Source: an uncultured Saprospiraceae bacterium
Lineage (GTDB): Bacteria; Bacteroidota; Bacteroidia; Chitinophagales; Saprospiraceae
DNA length: 19,457 nucleotides
Reading direction: 5' to 3'
NCBI GenBank assembly: GCA_938002705.1
Contig: CALLAG010000135.1
Location: 1-19,457 of the forward strand
Shown: positions 6,697-15,406 of the stretch, piece after piece
How positions within the stretch are numbered: the first letter of the stretch is position 1
How the letters are laid out: the number at the start of each line of letters is the position of its first letter
Position numbers and translations under genes: made by a program
Notes under the pieces: generated by a model
The model's database searches: none
The model's input: the letters and a program-made list of their open reading frames with translations, nothing else
Told to the model about the DNA's origin: nothing

Positions 6697-7347
6697 ATGA
6701 TAAGAATTATCTGTATTGTGATTTTCTCTTCCATGACGTTGACAGTCTCTTCGCAGAGCAGCGACTTAGGCAACTGGATGATGTACTTTGGAAATAAGAA
6801 AATTAATCAAAATATTAATTGGCATAGTGAAGTTCAATATCGGAATTATAATGCTATCGGTGACTTAGAGCAACTATTGCTTAGGACTGGTGTGGGTTAT
6901 GATCTTACTGATAATAATAACAATATTCTTTTAGGATACGGCTATATACTAAGTCAGAATTATATCCCTGCCTCTGATGATAAAGTAGATGTAGAGGAAC
7001 ATAGAATTTTCCAACAATTTATAACCAAACAAAATATCAATAATCGTGTAATGTTACAGCATCGTTACAGGTTCGAGCAGCGATTTATTGAGGATGATTT
7101 TAGGCTGCGATTTCGGTATTTTTTAGGTATCAATATTCCTATCGTAGAATCTAAAAATCTCTATATTTCTGCCTATAACGAAATCTTTCTCAATAGTACT
7201 GGCAATGTATTTGACAGGAATCGGCTCTATGGAGGTATGGGATATAAGCTCAATGATAAGTTCAGATTTGAGCTTGGTTACATGAACCAATTTCTCAATA
7301 ATGGAAACAGGGATCAATTAAATATCATAACTTTTGTAAATCTTTAA
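6697..7347 (+). CDS. DUF2490 outer-membrane beta-barrel-like protein
   Basis: The 216-residue protein has a signal peptide (about residues 1-19, ending SSQ) and then a run of amphipathic beta-strand pairs with aromatic ends, such as LGNWMMYFGNKKIN, WHSEVQYRNYN, VMLQHRYRFEQRF, FRLRFRYFLGIN and FRFELGYMNQF. It ends on an aromatic-containing strand (IITFVNL), as expected for an outer-membrane barrel. The W(M)MYFG opening and length match DUF2490 proteins of Bacteroidota. No substrate is known. It lies 11 bp upstream of an exported carbonic anhydrase and is surely co-transcribed with it, which suggests a shared envelope role in inorganic-carbon handling. The start codon sits inside the 12-base palindrome TATCATATGATA. 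Confidence 0.85.
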   Translation: MIRIICIVIFSSMTLTVSSQSSDLGNWMMYFGNKKINQNINWHSEVQYRNYNAIGDLEQLLLRTGVGYDLTDNNNNILLGYGYILSQNYIPASDDKVDVEEHRIFQQFITKQNINNRVMLQHRYRFEQRFIEDDFRLRFRYFLGINIPIVESKNLYISAYNEIFLNSTGNVFDRNRLYGGMGYKLNDKFRFELGYMNQFLNNGNRDQLNIITFVNL

Positions 7348-7358
7348 AATCATAATTA

Positions 7359-8099
7359 ATGAGTAAACTAATTAATATTTCAATGTCTGCACTTATGGTT
7401 CTATTTCTTATTGCTTGTGATCAGAAGCCACCCGTAGCAGAAGTGACGGAAGCAGTTGACATAGAAGTGAAAGGTGTCGTCGAAGATGTACTGACTAAAG
7501 CACAGCAAGATGCACTCACCCCTGATAGTGTCATCAAAACCTTACAAGAAGGTAATGAGCGATTCGTAAGTAATGACCTGACCGCAAGAGATCACTCTAT
7601 GCAGGTCCGTAAGAGCACATTAGCGCAGTTCCCTAAGGCTATAGTCCTGTCATGTGTAGATAGTAGGGTTCCTGTAGAAGATGTTTTTGATAGAGGTATA
7701 GGAGATCTTTTTGTAGCGAGAGTAGCAGGAAATTTTGTTAATGAAGACATATTAGGAAGTATGGAATTTGCTTGTAAAGTTTCTGGTTCTAAGTTGGTCT
7801 TAGTTATGGGGCATGAGCATTGTGGTGCTGTCAAGGCTGCAATTGATGATGTCAAGTTAGGCAATATTACATCTATGCTACAGAAAATAATACCAGCAGT
7901 AAAACTTGTAGACTATGAAGGAGATAAGAGTTCTAAGAATCAAGAATTTGTACATATGGTATCAGAAAGTAATGTTAAGAATACTATAGAGCAGATAAGA
8001 CTTAAGAGTCCGATCTTAAAAGAAATGGAGGACAATGGTGAGATCAAAATAGTAGGTGCATTATATGATATGGATAATGGAAAAGTTACTTTTCTGTAA
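7359..8099 (+). CDS. Exported beta-carbonic anhydrase lipoprotein
   Basis: This 246-residue protein has a lipoprotein signal peptide ending in LIAC with lipidated Cys20, a linker of about 25 residues, and a beta-class carbonic anhydrase domain from about residue 50. Zinc ligands are visible as Cys99 in CVDSRVP, and His152 and Cys155 in GHEHCGAV. The Asp101-Arg103 dyad that gates the zinc is present, and so are DLFVARVAGN and LGSMEFA. It should interconvert CO2 and bicarbonate outside the cytoplasm, tethered to a membrane. The domain is otherwise of usual length. It forms an operon with the DUF2490 gene (11-bp gap). A strong terminator follows at 8125-8162. The family call is very safe; the exact membrane is inferred. 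Confidence 0.95.
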   Translation: MSKLINISMSALMVLFLIACDQKPPVAEVTEAVDIEVKGVVEDVLTKAQQDALTPDSVIKTLQEGNERFVSNDLTARDHSMQVRKSTLAQFPKAIVLSCVDSRVPVEDVFDRGIGDLFVARVAGNFVNEDILGSMEFACKVSGSKLVLVMGHEHCGAVKAAIDDVKLGNITSMLQKIIPAVKLVDYEGDKSSKNQEFVHMVSESNVKNTIEQIRLKSPILKEMEDNGEIKIVGALYDMDNGKVTFL

Positions 8100-8124
8100 G
8101 TAAGTTCTTCTTATTATAAGACCT

Positions 8125-8162
8125 AAGCAAGTGTGGTATTAAACTGCACTTGCTTTTTTTTG
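8125..8162 (+). terminator. Intrinsic terminator after the carbonic anhydrase
   Basis: AAGCAAGTG (8125-8133) pairs with CACTTGCTT (8147-8155) around a 13-base loop, followed by a run of nine T starting at 8154. It lies about 25 bp after the stop. Confidence 0.85.
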
Positions 8163-8506
8163 TATATACAGCATCTGTTTGCTTTGATCGTAGTATGAAC
8201 AGTGATTACTATCAAGAACAGTTATGAGGTATCCGTTCTTTTTTTAAGACTACATAGAGTGCTTCATTTTACATATTTTTTGAATGTATCCTTCTTAAAG
8301 ACATATACAAGCTATTAATATTACTTATTGATAGAATTTTTTGACTACTTTGGAATGAGTTCGCAGAATGTAGATTTATATCCGGTGATTGCTGAGTATA
8401 TTAGGTGTATATGCTTAGTTCTTGCAACGTATAGCCTCTGTGTTGCATATTAGAGGTAAGGAGTAGTATCTCCAATGTTCTGACTTTATATAAAAAATAA
8501 TATTCT
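8163..8506. other. Long leader/intergenic region before the secreted dikinase-like gene
   Basis: About 340 AT-rich bases without a convincing gene. The longest plus-strand ORF I noted is 32 codons (8355-8453, peptide MSSQNVDLYPVIAEYIRCIC..., partly hydrophobic), without start-signal support. Weak dyads such as CCTCT...AGAGG near 8435-8456 are present. It probably holds the promoter and 5' leader of the large secreted gene. Confidence 0.4.
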
Positions 8507-11500
8507 ATGCTGAAAGATGTTTTTTCCTCCCTTGTCGTTTTCATGATGTTAACGTTCAGTAATATTTGCATTGGTCAGGATGTGACAATACTTGATTACT
8601 CTGTCAATGGCTTTGATCAAGTCCAACTCGAAATAGAGGCTCAGGCAGACAAGTATTACTTACTTACCACACTTCATGGTCCTAATCTAGATTACGAGTC
8701 CATTACCTCGATCACTATGGGTATAGATGGTAATATGATTATATCTGAGCCTGCAGGGGCATTTCCTCTTTCTAATTATAAGGTTACGGCTTATGATATA
8801 GCTGATCCTGAGGATACTGATGGAGATGGCATAGATGACATCACTGAGTTCAATAACATGCCTGAACAGTCGCCGCTTAACTATGCGAGATCCATACCTA
8901 GGATAGATGGAACAGCGGCAGTCCCGACACGAGATGTATTCTCAGAACTGGCAGTAGTAGACGATGATATACCATGGGCTCCCTTTCTGAATAATCAAGA
9001 ATTTGTAAAATTTGCAATAGTTAATCAAGGGTCTGATGAGCCAGAGATTTATTTTATCAATTCTAAGACCCATTATATTCATCAGGATTTTTTAGCTACT
9101 ATCAATGTAAATAGATATAGTGATGATGTAACAGCTGGAGAGATTGTGTATAATCCTAATACCATTTTGTCTAATGGAGCTATAGGAAGTTACTCGTTTA
9201 ACTATTCTTTTGGAGCTGCTAATAATTTTGAGATTACACGTAAGACATTTGAGTTACTCGTTAAGAATATGCCTTTTCTCAATAATAACCTTCAGCACTT
9301 CATAGGTAATGGAGGCGAAAACACATATAACACTCAATTTAAAAATGATTTTGAAGGATCTCGTATTAACGTTGTTTTAGAATCGGAGTTATTCGCAGAT
9401 ATTGATTTTTTGCCATTTAACCAGGCAGAAGGCTATGGCTTCTTCAAGTCGATGGGCCTTAATGACAATCCTGGGTCAAGAGATATTGTATTATATGATG
9501 CATTGCCTAACTCACTTCCGAGAGTGGGTGGTATTATTACGTCCGTCATTCAGACGCCGCTATCACATGTTAATCTGCGTGCTATTCAGGATAATGTGCC
9601 CAATGCTTATATTAAGAACCCTTTGGAGATAGACTCTATTAATAATCTATTAGGTAAGTATATATACTATAAAGTAACTCAAGATAGTTATGAGATCAGA
9701 GAAGCGACCTTAGAAGAAGTCAATGACTGGTATGAAGAACTAAGACCGACCGAAGCACAAATACCAAATCGGGATCTGTCTTATACAACTATAATGCCTT
9801 TAGATGAGATCGAATTTGAGATGTCTACCGCATTTGGGGCTAAGTGTTCTAATGTAGCAACGATGAGGAGATTTGGCTTTCCAGAAGGCACGATACCTAA
9901 TGGCTTCGGAGTGCCATTTTATTTTTATGATGAGTTTATGAAATTCAATGGTTTCTACCCTAAGGTAGAGGCAATGATAACAGATCCAGCCTTTCTCTCA
10001 GACCTTGAGACACGTATAGATATGCTTAAAGACTTCAGAAAAGAAATCAAAGATGCAGACATGCCTCAGTGGATGCTCGATGAGTTAGAGGCGATGCATG
10101 ATACATGGCCAGAAGGTACCTCCATAAGATGTCGATCAAGTACTAATAATGAAGACCTGCCAGGATTTAGCGGAGCAGGACTATATACATCTAAGACACA
10201 GCATCCTGACGAAGGACATATCTCTAAGTCTATTAAGCAAGTCTATGCAAGTATGTGGAACTTTAGAGCATATGATGAGCGGGACTTCTATCGTGTCGAT
10301 CACTATATCGCTGCGATGGGTGTATTGTGCCATCCTAATTTTGAAGATGAAAAATCTAATGGTGTAGGCGTCAGTTTAGATCCGATATATCAGACAGATA
10401 ACACGTTCTACTTGAATACTCAAGTAGGAGAATTTCTGATTACTAACCCTGATGCTAATTCTATACCTGAGGAGATATTACTTAGCGAAGATCCTAATGG
10501 AGGATATTTTACACTTAGAAGTTCTAACCTTGTCCCTGATGGAGAACTCGTAATGAGTGAAGAATACCTTAATCAGTTGCGAGATTACTTGACTGTCATA
10601 CATGACGAATTCGAGATATTATATGACGTAGTAGGAGCAGAAGGTTTCGGTATGGATATCGAATATAAGGTCACTAAGGATGATCAGTTAATAATCAAGC
10701 AAGCGAGACCATGGGTGTCATTCTGGGCGGATATCAAAGCTAATTCTGATCTTGCATCTGTAGAGATAATCGAGCCAGTAAATTCTGCAAGCTTAGGAGA
10801 CGCAGAATTAGTTACAGCAAGAATAGATAACCGAGGATTAAAGTCGATGCAAGATTTTGATATCTCACTTCTCGTAGATAATATATTAGTGGAGACGCTC
10901 ACGATAGATAGTGAATTAAGAGCTCAGACTAGTGGAGAATATCAGTTTACGATACCCCAAGATTTTTCTGATGTGGGTGATTATAATTTATCAACTATAG
11001 TATCGCATGTAGACGATGGATATGATAAGAACGATACATTTAGTACCGTACTTACTAAGTTGCACCTAATAGAAGGTCAGATTACTGTATCTAATGTAAC
11101 CTCTAATTGCGGAGAAGATGTAGATGTGACAGCTAAGGTGAAGAATCTTGGAGAATCTACATTTAATATACTTGAGATAGAAGCAGTTGTTAATGGTATG
11201 GTTGTCGATGTGGCCGAGTATGACCTTACTATTCCTTATCTATCCGAGGCAACTATTAATATCAATATTACTGAGAACTTAATGGCAGAAAACAATGTCA
11301 TCGAGCTTAATTTATTAAATATAAACGGTGGAGAGGATGCAGTGATGGATAATAACTCTTCTACGATAATGGCGGATCTGGCATCTGAGTCTGACTTCGT
11401 TTCATTAATTATTAATGCAGATGAATATTCCGAAGAGACATCATGGGCAATAACTAATGAAGTGTCTAACCAAATTATAGCATCAGGTAGATTAGTTCAA

Positions 11501-12226
11501 GGTCTGGAAGTCTACACAGAAGAAATATGTCTTAACTATAATTCATGTTATACATTAACTGTGTTTGACTCTGCTGGGGATGGCTTATGCTGTGGATGGG
11601 GTGAGGGTAACTTTCTGATGGTTAATTCTGCAGGAGATACCTTATTGACTAATTCTGGTGAGTTTACATTTCAGGTAGAAGAGGATTTCTGTGTTAATAG
11701 TATCGTGTGTTCTTTGTCAGCAGATATTATAACTACTGATGCATCTTCTGAGAGTGCTGCAGATGGGATTATCTCTATCACAACATCTAATGGGGTAGCT
11801 CCTTATCAGTATAGTATAGATGGTGGTAGTACGTATGTAGATGAGAATGTCATCACTGATCTACCAGCAGGTAGTTATATGGTTGTCGTCAAAGATGCTA
11901 CAGAAAACTGTATCTACGAAGAGACTATAGAACTAGGCTACTCTATTATGAGTACAGTAGAGGATATAACATCAGCATCAATAAATGTCTATCCTAACCC
12001 TACAGCTGGCAATATAACAATAGAACTTATAGAAGAAGCAATAGCTGGGAATGGCAGTATCAATGTAGAGATATACAATGGCCTCGGACTACTACTGCAG
12101 TCAACAGTAATTAGTTCTGCAGAAGGTGAAGCGATTATCTCATTAGATAATTACCAAGCCGGTAGCTACATAGCTAGATGTTATAATCAGGATTCAGATA
12201 TATACTTTAAGATTCTTAAGATGTAA
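8507..12226 (+). CDS. Secreted GWD-like phosphohistidine/ATP-grasp protein with T9SS tail
   Basis: A 1239-residue multidomain exported protein. The signal peptide (1-23) is followed by beta-rich N-terminal modules with a calcium-type DTDGDGIDD loop (103-111). Residues about 330-370 hold a phosphohistidine motif, TPLSHVNLRA, with His354. Residues 435-740 hold a PPDK_N-type ATP-grasp nucleotide-binding domain: FGAKCSN with Lys446, RCRSSTNNEDL with Arg543, KQVYASMWNFRA, DIEY (Asp717, Glu719), and QARP (Gln732, Arg734). Then come two CARDB-like beta modules (about 745-850, 855-950), a domain with DSAGDGLCCGWGEG (1021-1034), a SprB-type repeat (about 1070-1145) and a T9SS type A tail, NVYPNPTAGNITIEL, from 1160. 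The order His domain then ATP domain, and the motifs LSHVxxRA and ASxWNxRA, resemble plant alpha-glucan, water dikinase more than PEP synthase. Target, and whether ATP is available outside, are unknown. It is flanked by terminators, so probably monocistronic. Confidence 0.85.
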   Translation: MLKDVFSSLVVFMMLTFSNICIGQDVTILDYSVNGFDQVQLEIEAQADKYYLLTTLHGPNLDYESITSITMGIDGNMIISEPAGAFPLSNYKVTAYDIADPEDTDGDGIDDITEFNNMPEQSPLNYARSIPRIDGTAAVPTRDVFSELAVVDDDIPWAPFLNNQEFVKFAIVNQGSDEPEIYFINSKTHYIHQDFLATINVNRYSDDVTAGEIVYNPNTILSNGAIGSYSFNYSFGAANNFEITRKTFELLVKNMPFLNNNLQHFIGNGGENTYNTQFKNDFEGSRINVVLESELFADIDFLPFNQAEGYGFFKSMGLNDNPGSRDIVLYDALPNSLPRVGGIITSVIQTPLSHVNLRAIQDNVPNAYIKNPLEIDSINNLLGKYIYYKVTQDSYEIREATLEEVNDWYEELRPTEAQIPNRDLSYTTIMPLDEIEFEMSTAFGAKCSNVATMRRFGFPEGTIPNGFGVPFYFYDEFMKFNGFYPKVEAMITDPAFLSDLETRIDMLKDFRKEIKDADMPQWMLDELEAMHDTWPEGTSIRCRSSTNNEDLPGFSGAGLYTSKTQHPDEGHISKSIKQVYASMWNFRAYDERDFYRVDHYIAAMGVLCHPNFEDEKSNGVGVSLDPIYQTDNTFYLNTQVGEFLITNPDANSIPEEILLSEDPNGGYFTLRSSNLVPDGELVMSEEYLNQLRDYLTVIHDEFEILYDVVGAEGFGMDIEYKVTKDDQLIIKQARPWVSFWADIKANSDLASVEIIEPVNSASLGDAELVTARIDNRGLKSMQDFDISLLVDNILVETLTIDSELRAQTSGEYQFTIPQDFSDVGDYNLSTIVSHVDDGYDKNDTFSTVLTKLHLIEGQITVSNVTSNCGEDVDVTAKVKNLGESTFNILEIEAVVNGMVVDVAEYDLTIPYLSEATININITENLMAENNVIELNLLNINGGEDAVMDNNSSTIMADLASESDFVSLIINADEYSEETSWAITNEVSNQIIASGRLVQGLEVYTEEICLNYNSCYTLTVFDSAGDGLCCGWGEGNFLMVNSAGDTLLTNSGEFTFQVEEDFCVNSIVCSLSADIITTDASSESAADGIISITTSNGVAPYQYSIDGGSTYVDENVITDLPAGSYMVVVKDATENCIYEETIELGYSIMSTVEDITSASINVYPNPTAGNITIELIEEAIAGNGSINVEIYNGLGLLLQSTVISSAEGEAIISLDNYQAGSYIARCYNQDSDIYFKILKM

Positions 12227-12276
12227 GTGAGCTTCATAGAAGATCAGACATATTATAATCTATTTACAATAATATT

Positions 12277-12312
12277 AGAGGCTATCTCCTTTCGAGATAG
12301 TCTCTTTTGGTT
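12277..12312 (+). terminator. Intrinsic terminator after the secreted dikinase-like gene
   Basis: AGAGGCTATCTC (12277-12288) pairs with GAGATAGTCTCT (12294-12305) with one G-U pair, loop CTTTC, then TTTTGGTTTT. It is about 50 bp past the stop. Confidence 0.85.
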
Positions 12313-12455
12313 TTGACAGCATTACACTATGAGTCTACTGCTTACCACAGATAAAAACCATATAAATATTATCAAATTATAAGATAATTAAGCACAAAGG
12401 AACAATTGATGAATAGTCGGGAATAAATGATAACTACATAGGGTATAGAAGGATA

Positions 12456-12463
12456 TATGTTTG
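12456..12463 (+). promoter_or_regulatory. Candidate -7 element of the cupredoxin gene
   Basis: TATGTTTG matches the Bacteroidota -7 consensus TAnnTTTG exactly and lies 43 bp upstream of the ATG at 12507, giving a leader of about 37 nt. No well-spaced TTG (-33) was found, so the call is tentative. Confidence 0.4.
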
Positions 12464-12506
12464 CATTGTTAAATAATTATAATCAAAAAAAGTAAAATTT
12501 TAAATC

Positions 12507-12899
12507 ATGCAAAAGTTATTCGTATTAGTTATCACATTATTAGCTGTATCTACAGTAGGATTCTCACAATCAATGGCAAAGAAAGCAATGAGCGATCACT
12601 CTGCTCAGGTTATCAAATTAGATCAAGTAGATGGAGAGTTTGTTGTACAAAGCTTAACGCTTAAGCCAGGTACTTACCAGTTTGAGATATCAAATACTAA
12701 TGTAGATCATGAAGTAGGATTTGTATTAGCGCCAGAAGGAAAGCCAGAGCAACAGCACCATATCAAGAATGCATATGTCAAAGCTCCAGTAAAAACAGGA
12801 AGTTCTTCATTAACTAATGAGGTCACACTTGCTAAAGGCGAATACATCTATTTCTGCCCACTCAATCCGACACCACAGTATAAGCTTACGGTTGAGTAA
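12507..12899 (+). CDS. Exported cupredoxin-like protein with incomplete copper site
   Basis: The 130-residue protein has a signal peptide (about 1-20, ending GFS-QS) and then a single cupredoxin-type Greek-key domain. KPGTYQFEISNTNVDHEVGF (53-72) matches the first half of plastocyanin/azurin-like domains, with His68 in the position of the first copper ligand. VTLAKGEYIYFCPLNP (106-121) matches the C-terminal loop, with Cys117. The usual following His and Met ligands are absent: the tail reads CPLNPTPQYKLTVE, with no H or M. So either copper is bound differently or the protein is a non-electron-transfer relative. The acidic/basic loop EGKPEQQHHIKNAY has two His (84, 85) that might help bind metal. 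It is a single gene with its own likely promoter at 12456 and a strong terminator at 12927. Confidence 0.8.
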   Translation: MQKLFVLVITLLAVSTVGFSQSMAKKAMSDHSAQVIKLDQVDGEFVVQSLTLKPGTYQFEISNTNVDHEVGFVLAPEGKPEQQHHIKNAYVKAPVKTGSSSLTNEVTLAKGEYIYFCPLNPTPQYKLTVE

Positions 12900-12926
12900 T
12901 GTACTTTTGTATATTATTGAGCCAAT

Positions 12927-12970
12927 AAAAAAAAGGGGAAAATCATCACTGATGATTTTCCCCTTTTTTT
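12927..12970. terminator. Strong, symmetric intrinsic terminator after the cupredoxin gene
   Basis: GGGGAAAATCATC (12935-12947) pairs perfectly with GATGATTTTCCCC (12951-12963) around ACT, flanked by a run of eight A on the left and seven T on the right. It could act on both strands. It serves the gene ending at 12899. Confidence 0.95.
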
Positions 12971-13183
12971 ATTTTACTGCAAAGAATGAATTACCGATTA
13001 TGTCGTATTTCCTTAATGTTATATAAAAATTCTGATCAGTGTAGATAATTTCCCACTAAGTGCTTCAGATAATATTATTATTTAATTCTAATTTGGGTCG
13101 ATAGTTTTTTCCTATAGACATCCTATATCCCTATACGTAGTCGTCTGTAGTGACAAATTTAATAACCACATATACTACGATCT

Positions 13184-14383
13184 ATGATTAAGATTACTCT
13201 ACGGTTAATAGGGATATTACTTATACTTGCTATCCTGTATGGTCTTTATAATATTAAACTGATTAAGAGAGTCTATCATTCTATCACCTTGTTTGACGAG
13301 GAAGTTATCATTCAGAACTTTCAGAATATGGCTGATATCGTTGACGTAAGTATTATGGAGGCATCAAGTACACCCTATCAGTGGGATGTCAGATTGGATC
13401 ATGAATTAATCGATACATTCTATTATGGTGATTCATTATACATTGTAGATGATTACTTAGAGCATACAGTTACAGAAGGGCTTATGATCATACATAGGGA
13501 TACCGTAGTATATGAGAGTTACTCTAATGATCTGCAGCCTGATGAGACTCATATATCATGGTCTATGGCTAAGTCATTTGTGGCGACGATGATGGGTATC
13601 CTGCATGATGAGGGTCGCTATGGCCTGATGGATCCTATAACGAAATATCTTCCTGAACTTAAGCATACCGGTTATGATGGTGTACCTATTAAGCATATAC
13701 TGCAGATGAGTTCAGGGGTGGGCTATGATGAAGACTATAGCAAATTTAACTCTGATATTAATCGATTTGGAAGAGCATTCGCGGCAGGGGCACCTCTTAT
13801 AGATTTCGTGACGACATTAGAGAGTGAGAGGGAATCAGGTACGTATAATCATTATGTAAGTATGGATACTCAGGTCTTAGGATTTCTGATCAGGAAGCTA
13901 ACTGGACAATCCATAACAGAGTATATGCACAGCAGGATATGGGAGCCTATGGGTATGGAGAATCATGGAGAATGGATAGTGGATAATACGGGGATGGAGA
14001 TGGTACTTGGTGGACTTAACGCCACGCTTCGGGATTATGCCAAGCTCGGATTACTGTACCTAAATGGTGGTCGATATAATGATACACAAATCATATCAGA
14101 AGAGTGGGTAGATATGGCGACCACACCTGATGCACCACACTTAATGCCTAACCAAACTGAGCTATCATCTAATCACCACGGCTATGGATTCCAGTGGTGG
14201 GTGCCTCAATATGATGATGGAGACTATCTGGCAGGAGGCATCTATAATCAATTTATCTATGTACAGCCAGATAAGGATCTTGTCATCGTTAAGCTATCTG
14301 CTAATCATAACTATAAGTACCATGGTCAGATCACTAAGGATCTGCACATTGCTATGTTTAAGGAGATGGCTGAGAGTTTTTAG
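13184..14383 (+). CDS. Beta-lactamase-fold serine hydrolase (class C/NylB-like), membrane-anchored
   Basis: The 399-residue protein has an N-terminal hydrophobic anchor (about residues 4-23, LRLIGILLILAILYGLYNI) and a serine hydrolase domain from about residue 80. The catalytic SxxK is S127-M-A-K130 in HISWSMAKSF. The YxN/YxS-type motif is YVS, Y224 to S226, in TYNHYVSMDTQVLGF. The PEL/LLQMSSGVGYDED segment (about 156-184) and the C-terminal YGFQWWVPQYDDGDYLAGG to QFIYVQPDKDLVIVKLS region fit class C-like hydrolases. The DTQVLG context resembles NylB/6-aminohexanoate-oligomer hydrolase and EstB-type enzymes rather than true resistance beta-lactamases. Probable role: esterase, amidase or peptidase in the periplasm. 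It is a likely single gene, converging on the propeller lipoprotein. Substrate unknown. Confidence 0.9.
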   Translation: MIKITLRLIGILLILAILYGLYNIKLIKRVYHSITLFDEEVIIQNFQNMADIVDVSIMEASSTPYQWDVRLDHELIDTFYYGDSLYIVDDYLEHTVTEGLMIIHRDTVVYESYSNDLQPDETHISWSMAKSFVATMMGILHDEGRYGLMDPITKYLPELKHTGYDGVPIKHILQMSSGVGYDEDYSKFNSDINRFGRAFAAGAPLIDFVTTLESERESGTYNHYVSMDTQVLGFLIRKLTGQSITEYMHSRIWEPMGMENHGEWIVDNTGMEMVLGGLNATLRDYAKLGLLYLNGGRYNDTQIISEEWVDMATTPDAPHLMPNQTELSSNHHGYGFQWWVPQYDDGDYLAGGIYNQFIYVQPDKDLVIVKLSANHNYKYHGQITKDLHIAMFKEMAESF

Positions 14384-14448
14384 ATCTCATTCTTCAGAAC
14401 TTTGTGAGCGCAGTGATTGTGTGATGCTCCGATTGTACTGAGTCTTTA

Positions 14449-15312
14449 TTATTTTTTTCTAAGTATGGTTATTGTATGGCCCTCTTGATTACAGACATAC
14501 AGCTGATCCTCATAAGCGTATAGGTCACTCGGTCTATTAACGATTGTCTTTATAGAATCTTGCAATTCACCATTGCCATTGTATACGAGTATCTGATTTT
14601 TTTCAGGATCTGATACGTATAAGTTTATTCTATCTGATGTGATACCTGTAGGCATCATTAGATTGTCATCTTGACCGAAGCTTGAGATAAAATTCCCTTT
14701 TTTATCAAAAACCTGAATCCGCTTATTACCTGAATCTAACACGAAGTACTTCTCGCTATGTAAGCATACCGAAGTAGGAAAGTTAAATTGGCCATCGGCA
14801 GAGCCTTGGCTTCCTACAACTATATATTCATTCATATTATTGATGACAAGGCGGTTGTTGCCTTGGTCCACTAAGGCAAAGTCTCTTATAGATAGACCAT
14901 CAAAGCTCGTTGGCTTATCTAATGTAATCGGTAATGAGAATTTATAATAATCAGGACTGCCTCTATAGACGAATATAGAATCTCTGTCATAGACAGGCAT
15001 AATAACTTTGGATTGTTGTTGATTCATATAACATACCTTCATACCGATTGCTATAGTATCTAATTTGTTAAGGAGTGTATCATAACTGATTACAATATTA
15101 TTACTTGTATCAGTCAAGAAGATAAATTGCTTTAAGGCTGATATGCCAAGTCCCTTTGTCTCATCAATGTTATAGCTTTTATCTACAATCCAATCCTTAT
15201 ATTCCTGACCTTTCATACCGTTTTTAGTGACCTTTTGGTAGGGTTCATTATGGCAAGCACATAGTAATGTTACAAGGAGGAGGTAGGTCAGAACAGTATA
15301 TGTTGATTTCAC
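14449..15312 (-). CDS. NHL/6-bladed beta-propeller lipoprotein
   Basis: The 287-residue protein has a lipoprotein signal with lipobox LCAC (Cys20). The rest has repeated strand-turn patterns of a beta-propeller. Clear NHL-like blades are FNFPTSVCLHSEKYFVLDSG.KRIQVFD.KGNFISSFG (177-213), MMPTGITSDRINLYVSDP..NQILVYNGNGEL (219-250) and RPSDLYAYEDQLYVCNQEG.TITIL (260-284), with earlier strands DFALVDQGNNRLVI (144-157). It matches the 6-bladed beta-propeller lipoproteins common in Bacteroidota, with no known catalytic motif, and probably mediates binding on the cell surface. It is divergent from the FG-GAP/UnbV gene and shares the 94-bp spacer 15313-15406. The 3' end lies 65 bp from the serine hydrolase stop on the other strand. 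Confidence 0.85.
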   Translation of the reverse strand: MKSTYTVLTYLLLVTLLCACHNEPYQKVTKNGMKGQEYKDWIVDKSYNIDETKGLGISALKQFIFLTDTSNNIVISYDTLLNKLDTIAIGMKVCYMNQQQSKVIMPVYDRDSIFVYRGSPDYYKFSLPITLDKPTSFDGLSIRDFALVDQGNNRLVINNMNEYIVVGSQGSADGQFNFPTSVCLHSEKYFVLDSGNKRIQVFDKKGNFISSFGQDDNLMMPTGITSDRINLYVSDPEKNQILVYNGNGELQDSIKTIVNRPSDLYAYEDQLYVCNQEGHTITILRKK

Positions 15313-15334
15313 TTTATTTACATTGATTAGAATA

Positions 15335-15342
15335 CAAATGTA
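15335..15342 (-). promoter_or_regulatory. Candidate -7 element for the beta-propeller lipoprotein
   Basis: On the minus strand this reads TACATTTG, an exact match to TAnnTTTG, 23 bp upstream of the ATG at 15312, so a short leader of about 16 nt is expected. No suitably spaced TTG was found, so the element is tentative. Confidence 0.4.
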
Positions 15343-15406
15343 ACTACTTATCTAAATATTAATTATCTCTATATTTACAATTAAATTAATAAAACTACAC
15401 CTCAAG

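Noticed and set aside
6691..6702. 12-base palindrome TATCATATGATA including the DUF2490 start codon
   Set aside because: Short AT-rich palindromes are common by chance here; no second copy or spacing pattern supports a regulator site.
8355..8453. 32-codon plus-strand ORF (MSSQNVDLYPV...) with a hydrophobic stretch in the leader of the dikinase-like gene
   Set aside because: No start signal, no terminator of its own and no family likeness; length is expected by chance in AT-rich DNA.
13184..14383. True beta-lactamase resistance gene
   Set aside because: It has SxxK and YVS but a NylB/esterase-like DTQVLG context and a membrane anchor, so a non-resistance hydrolase is more likely.
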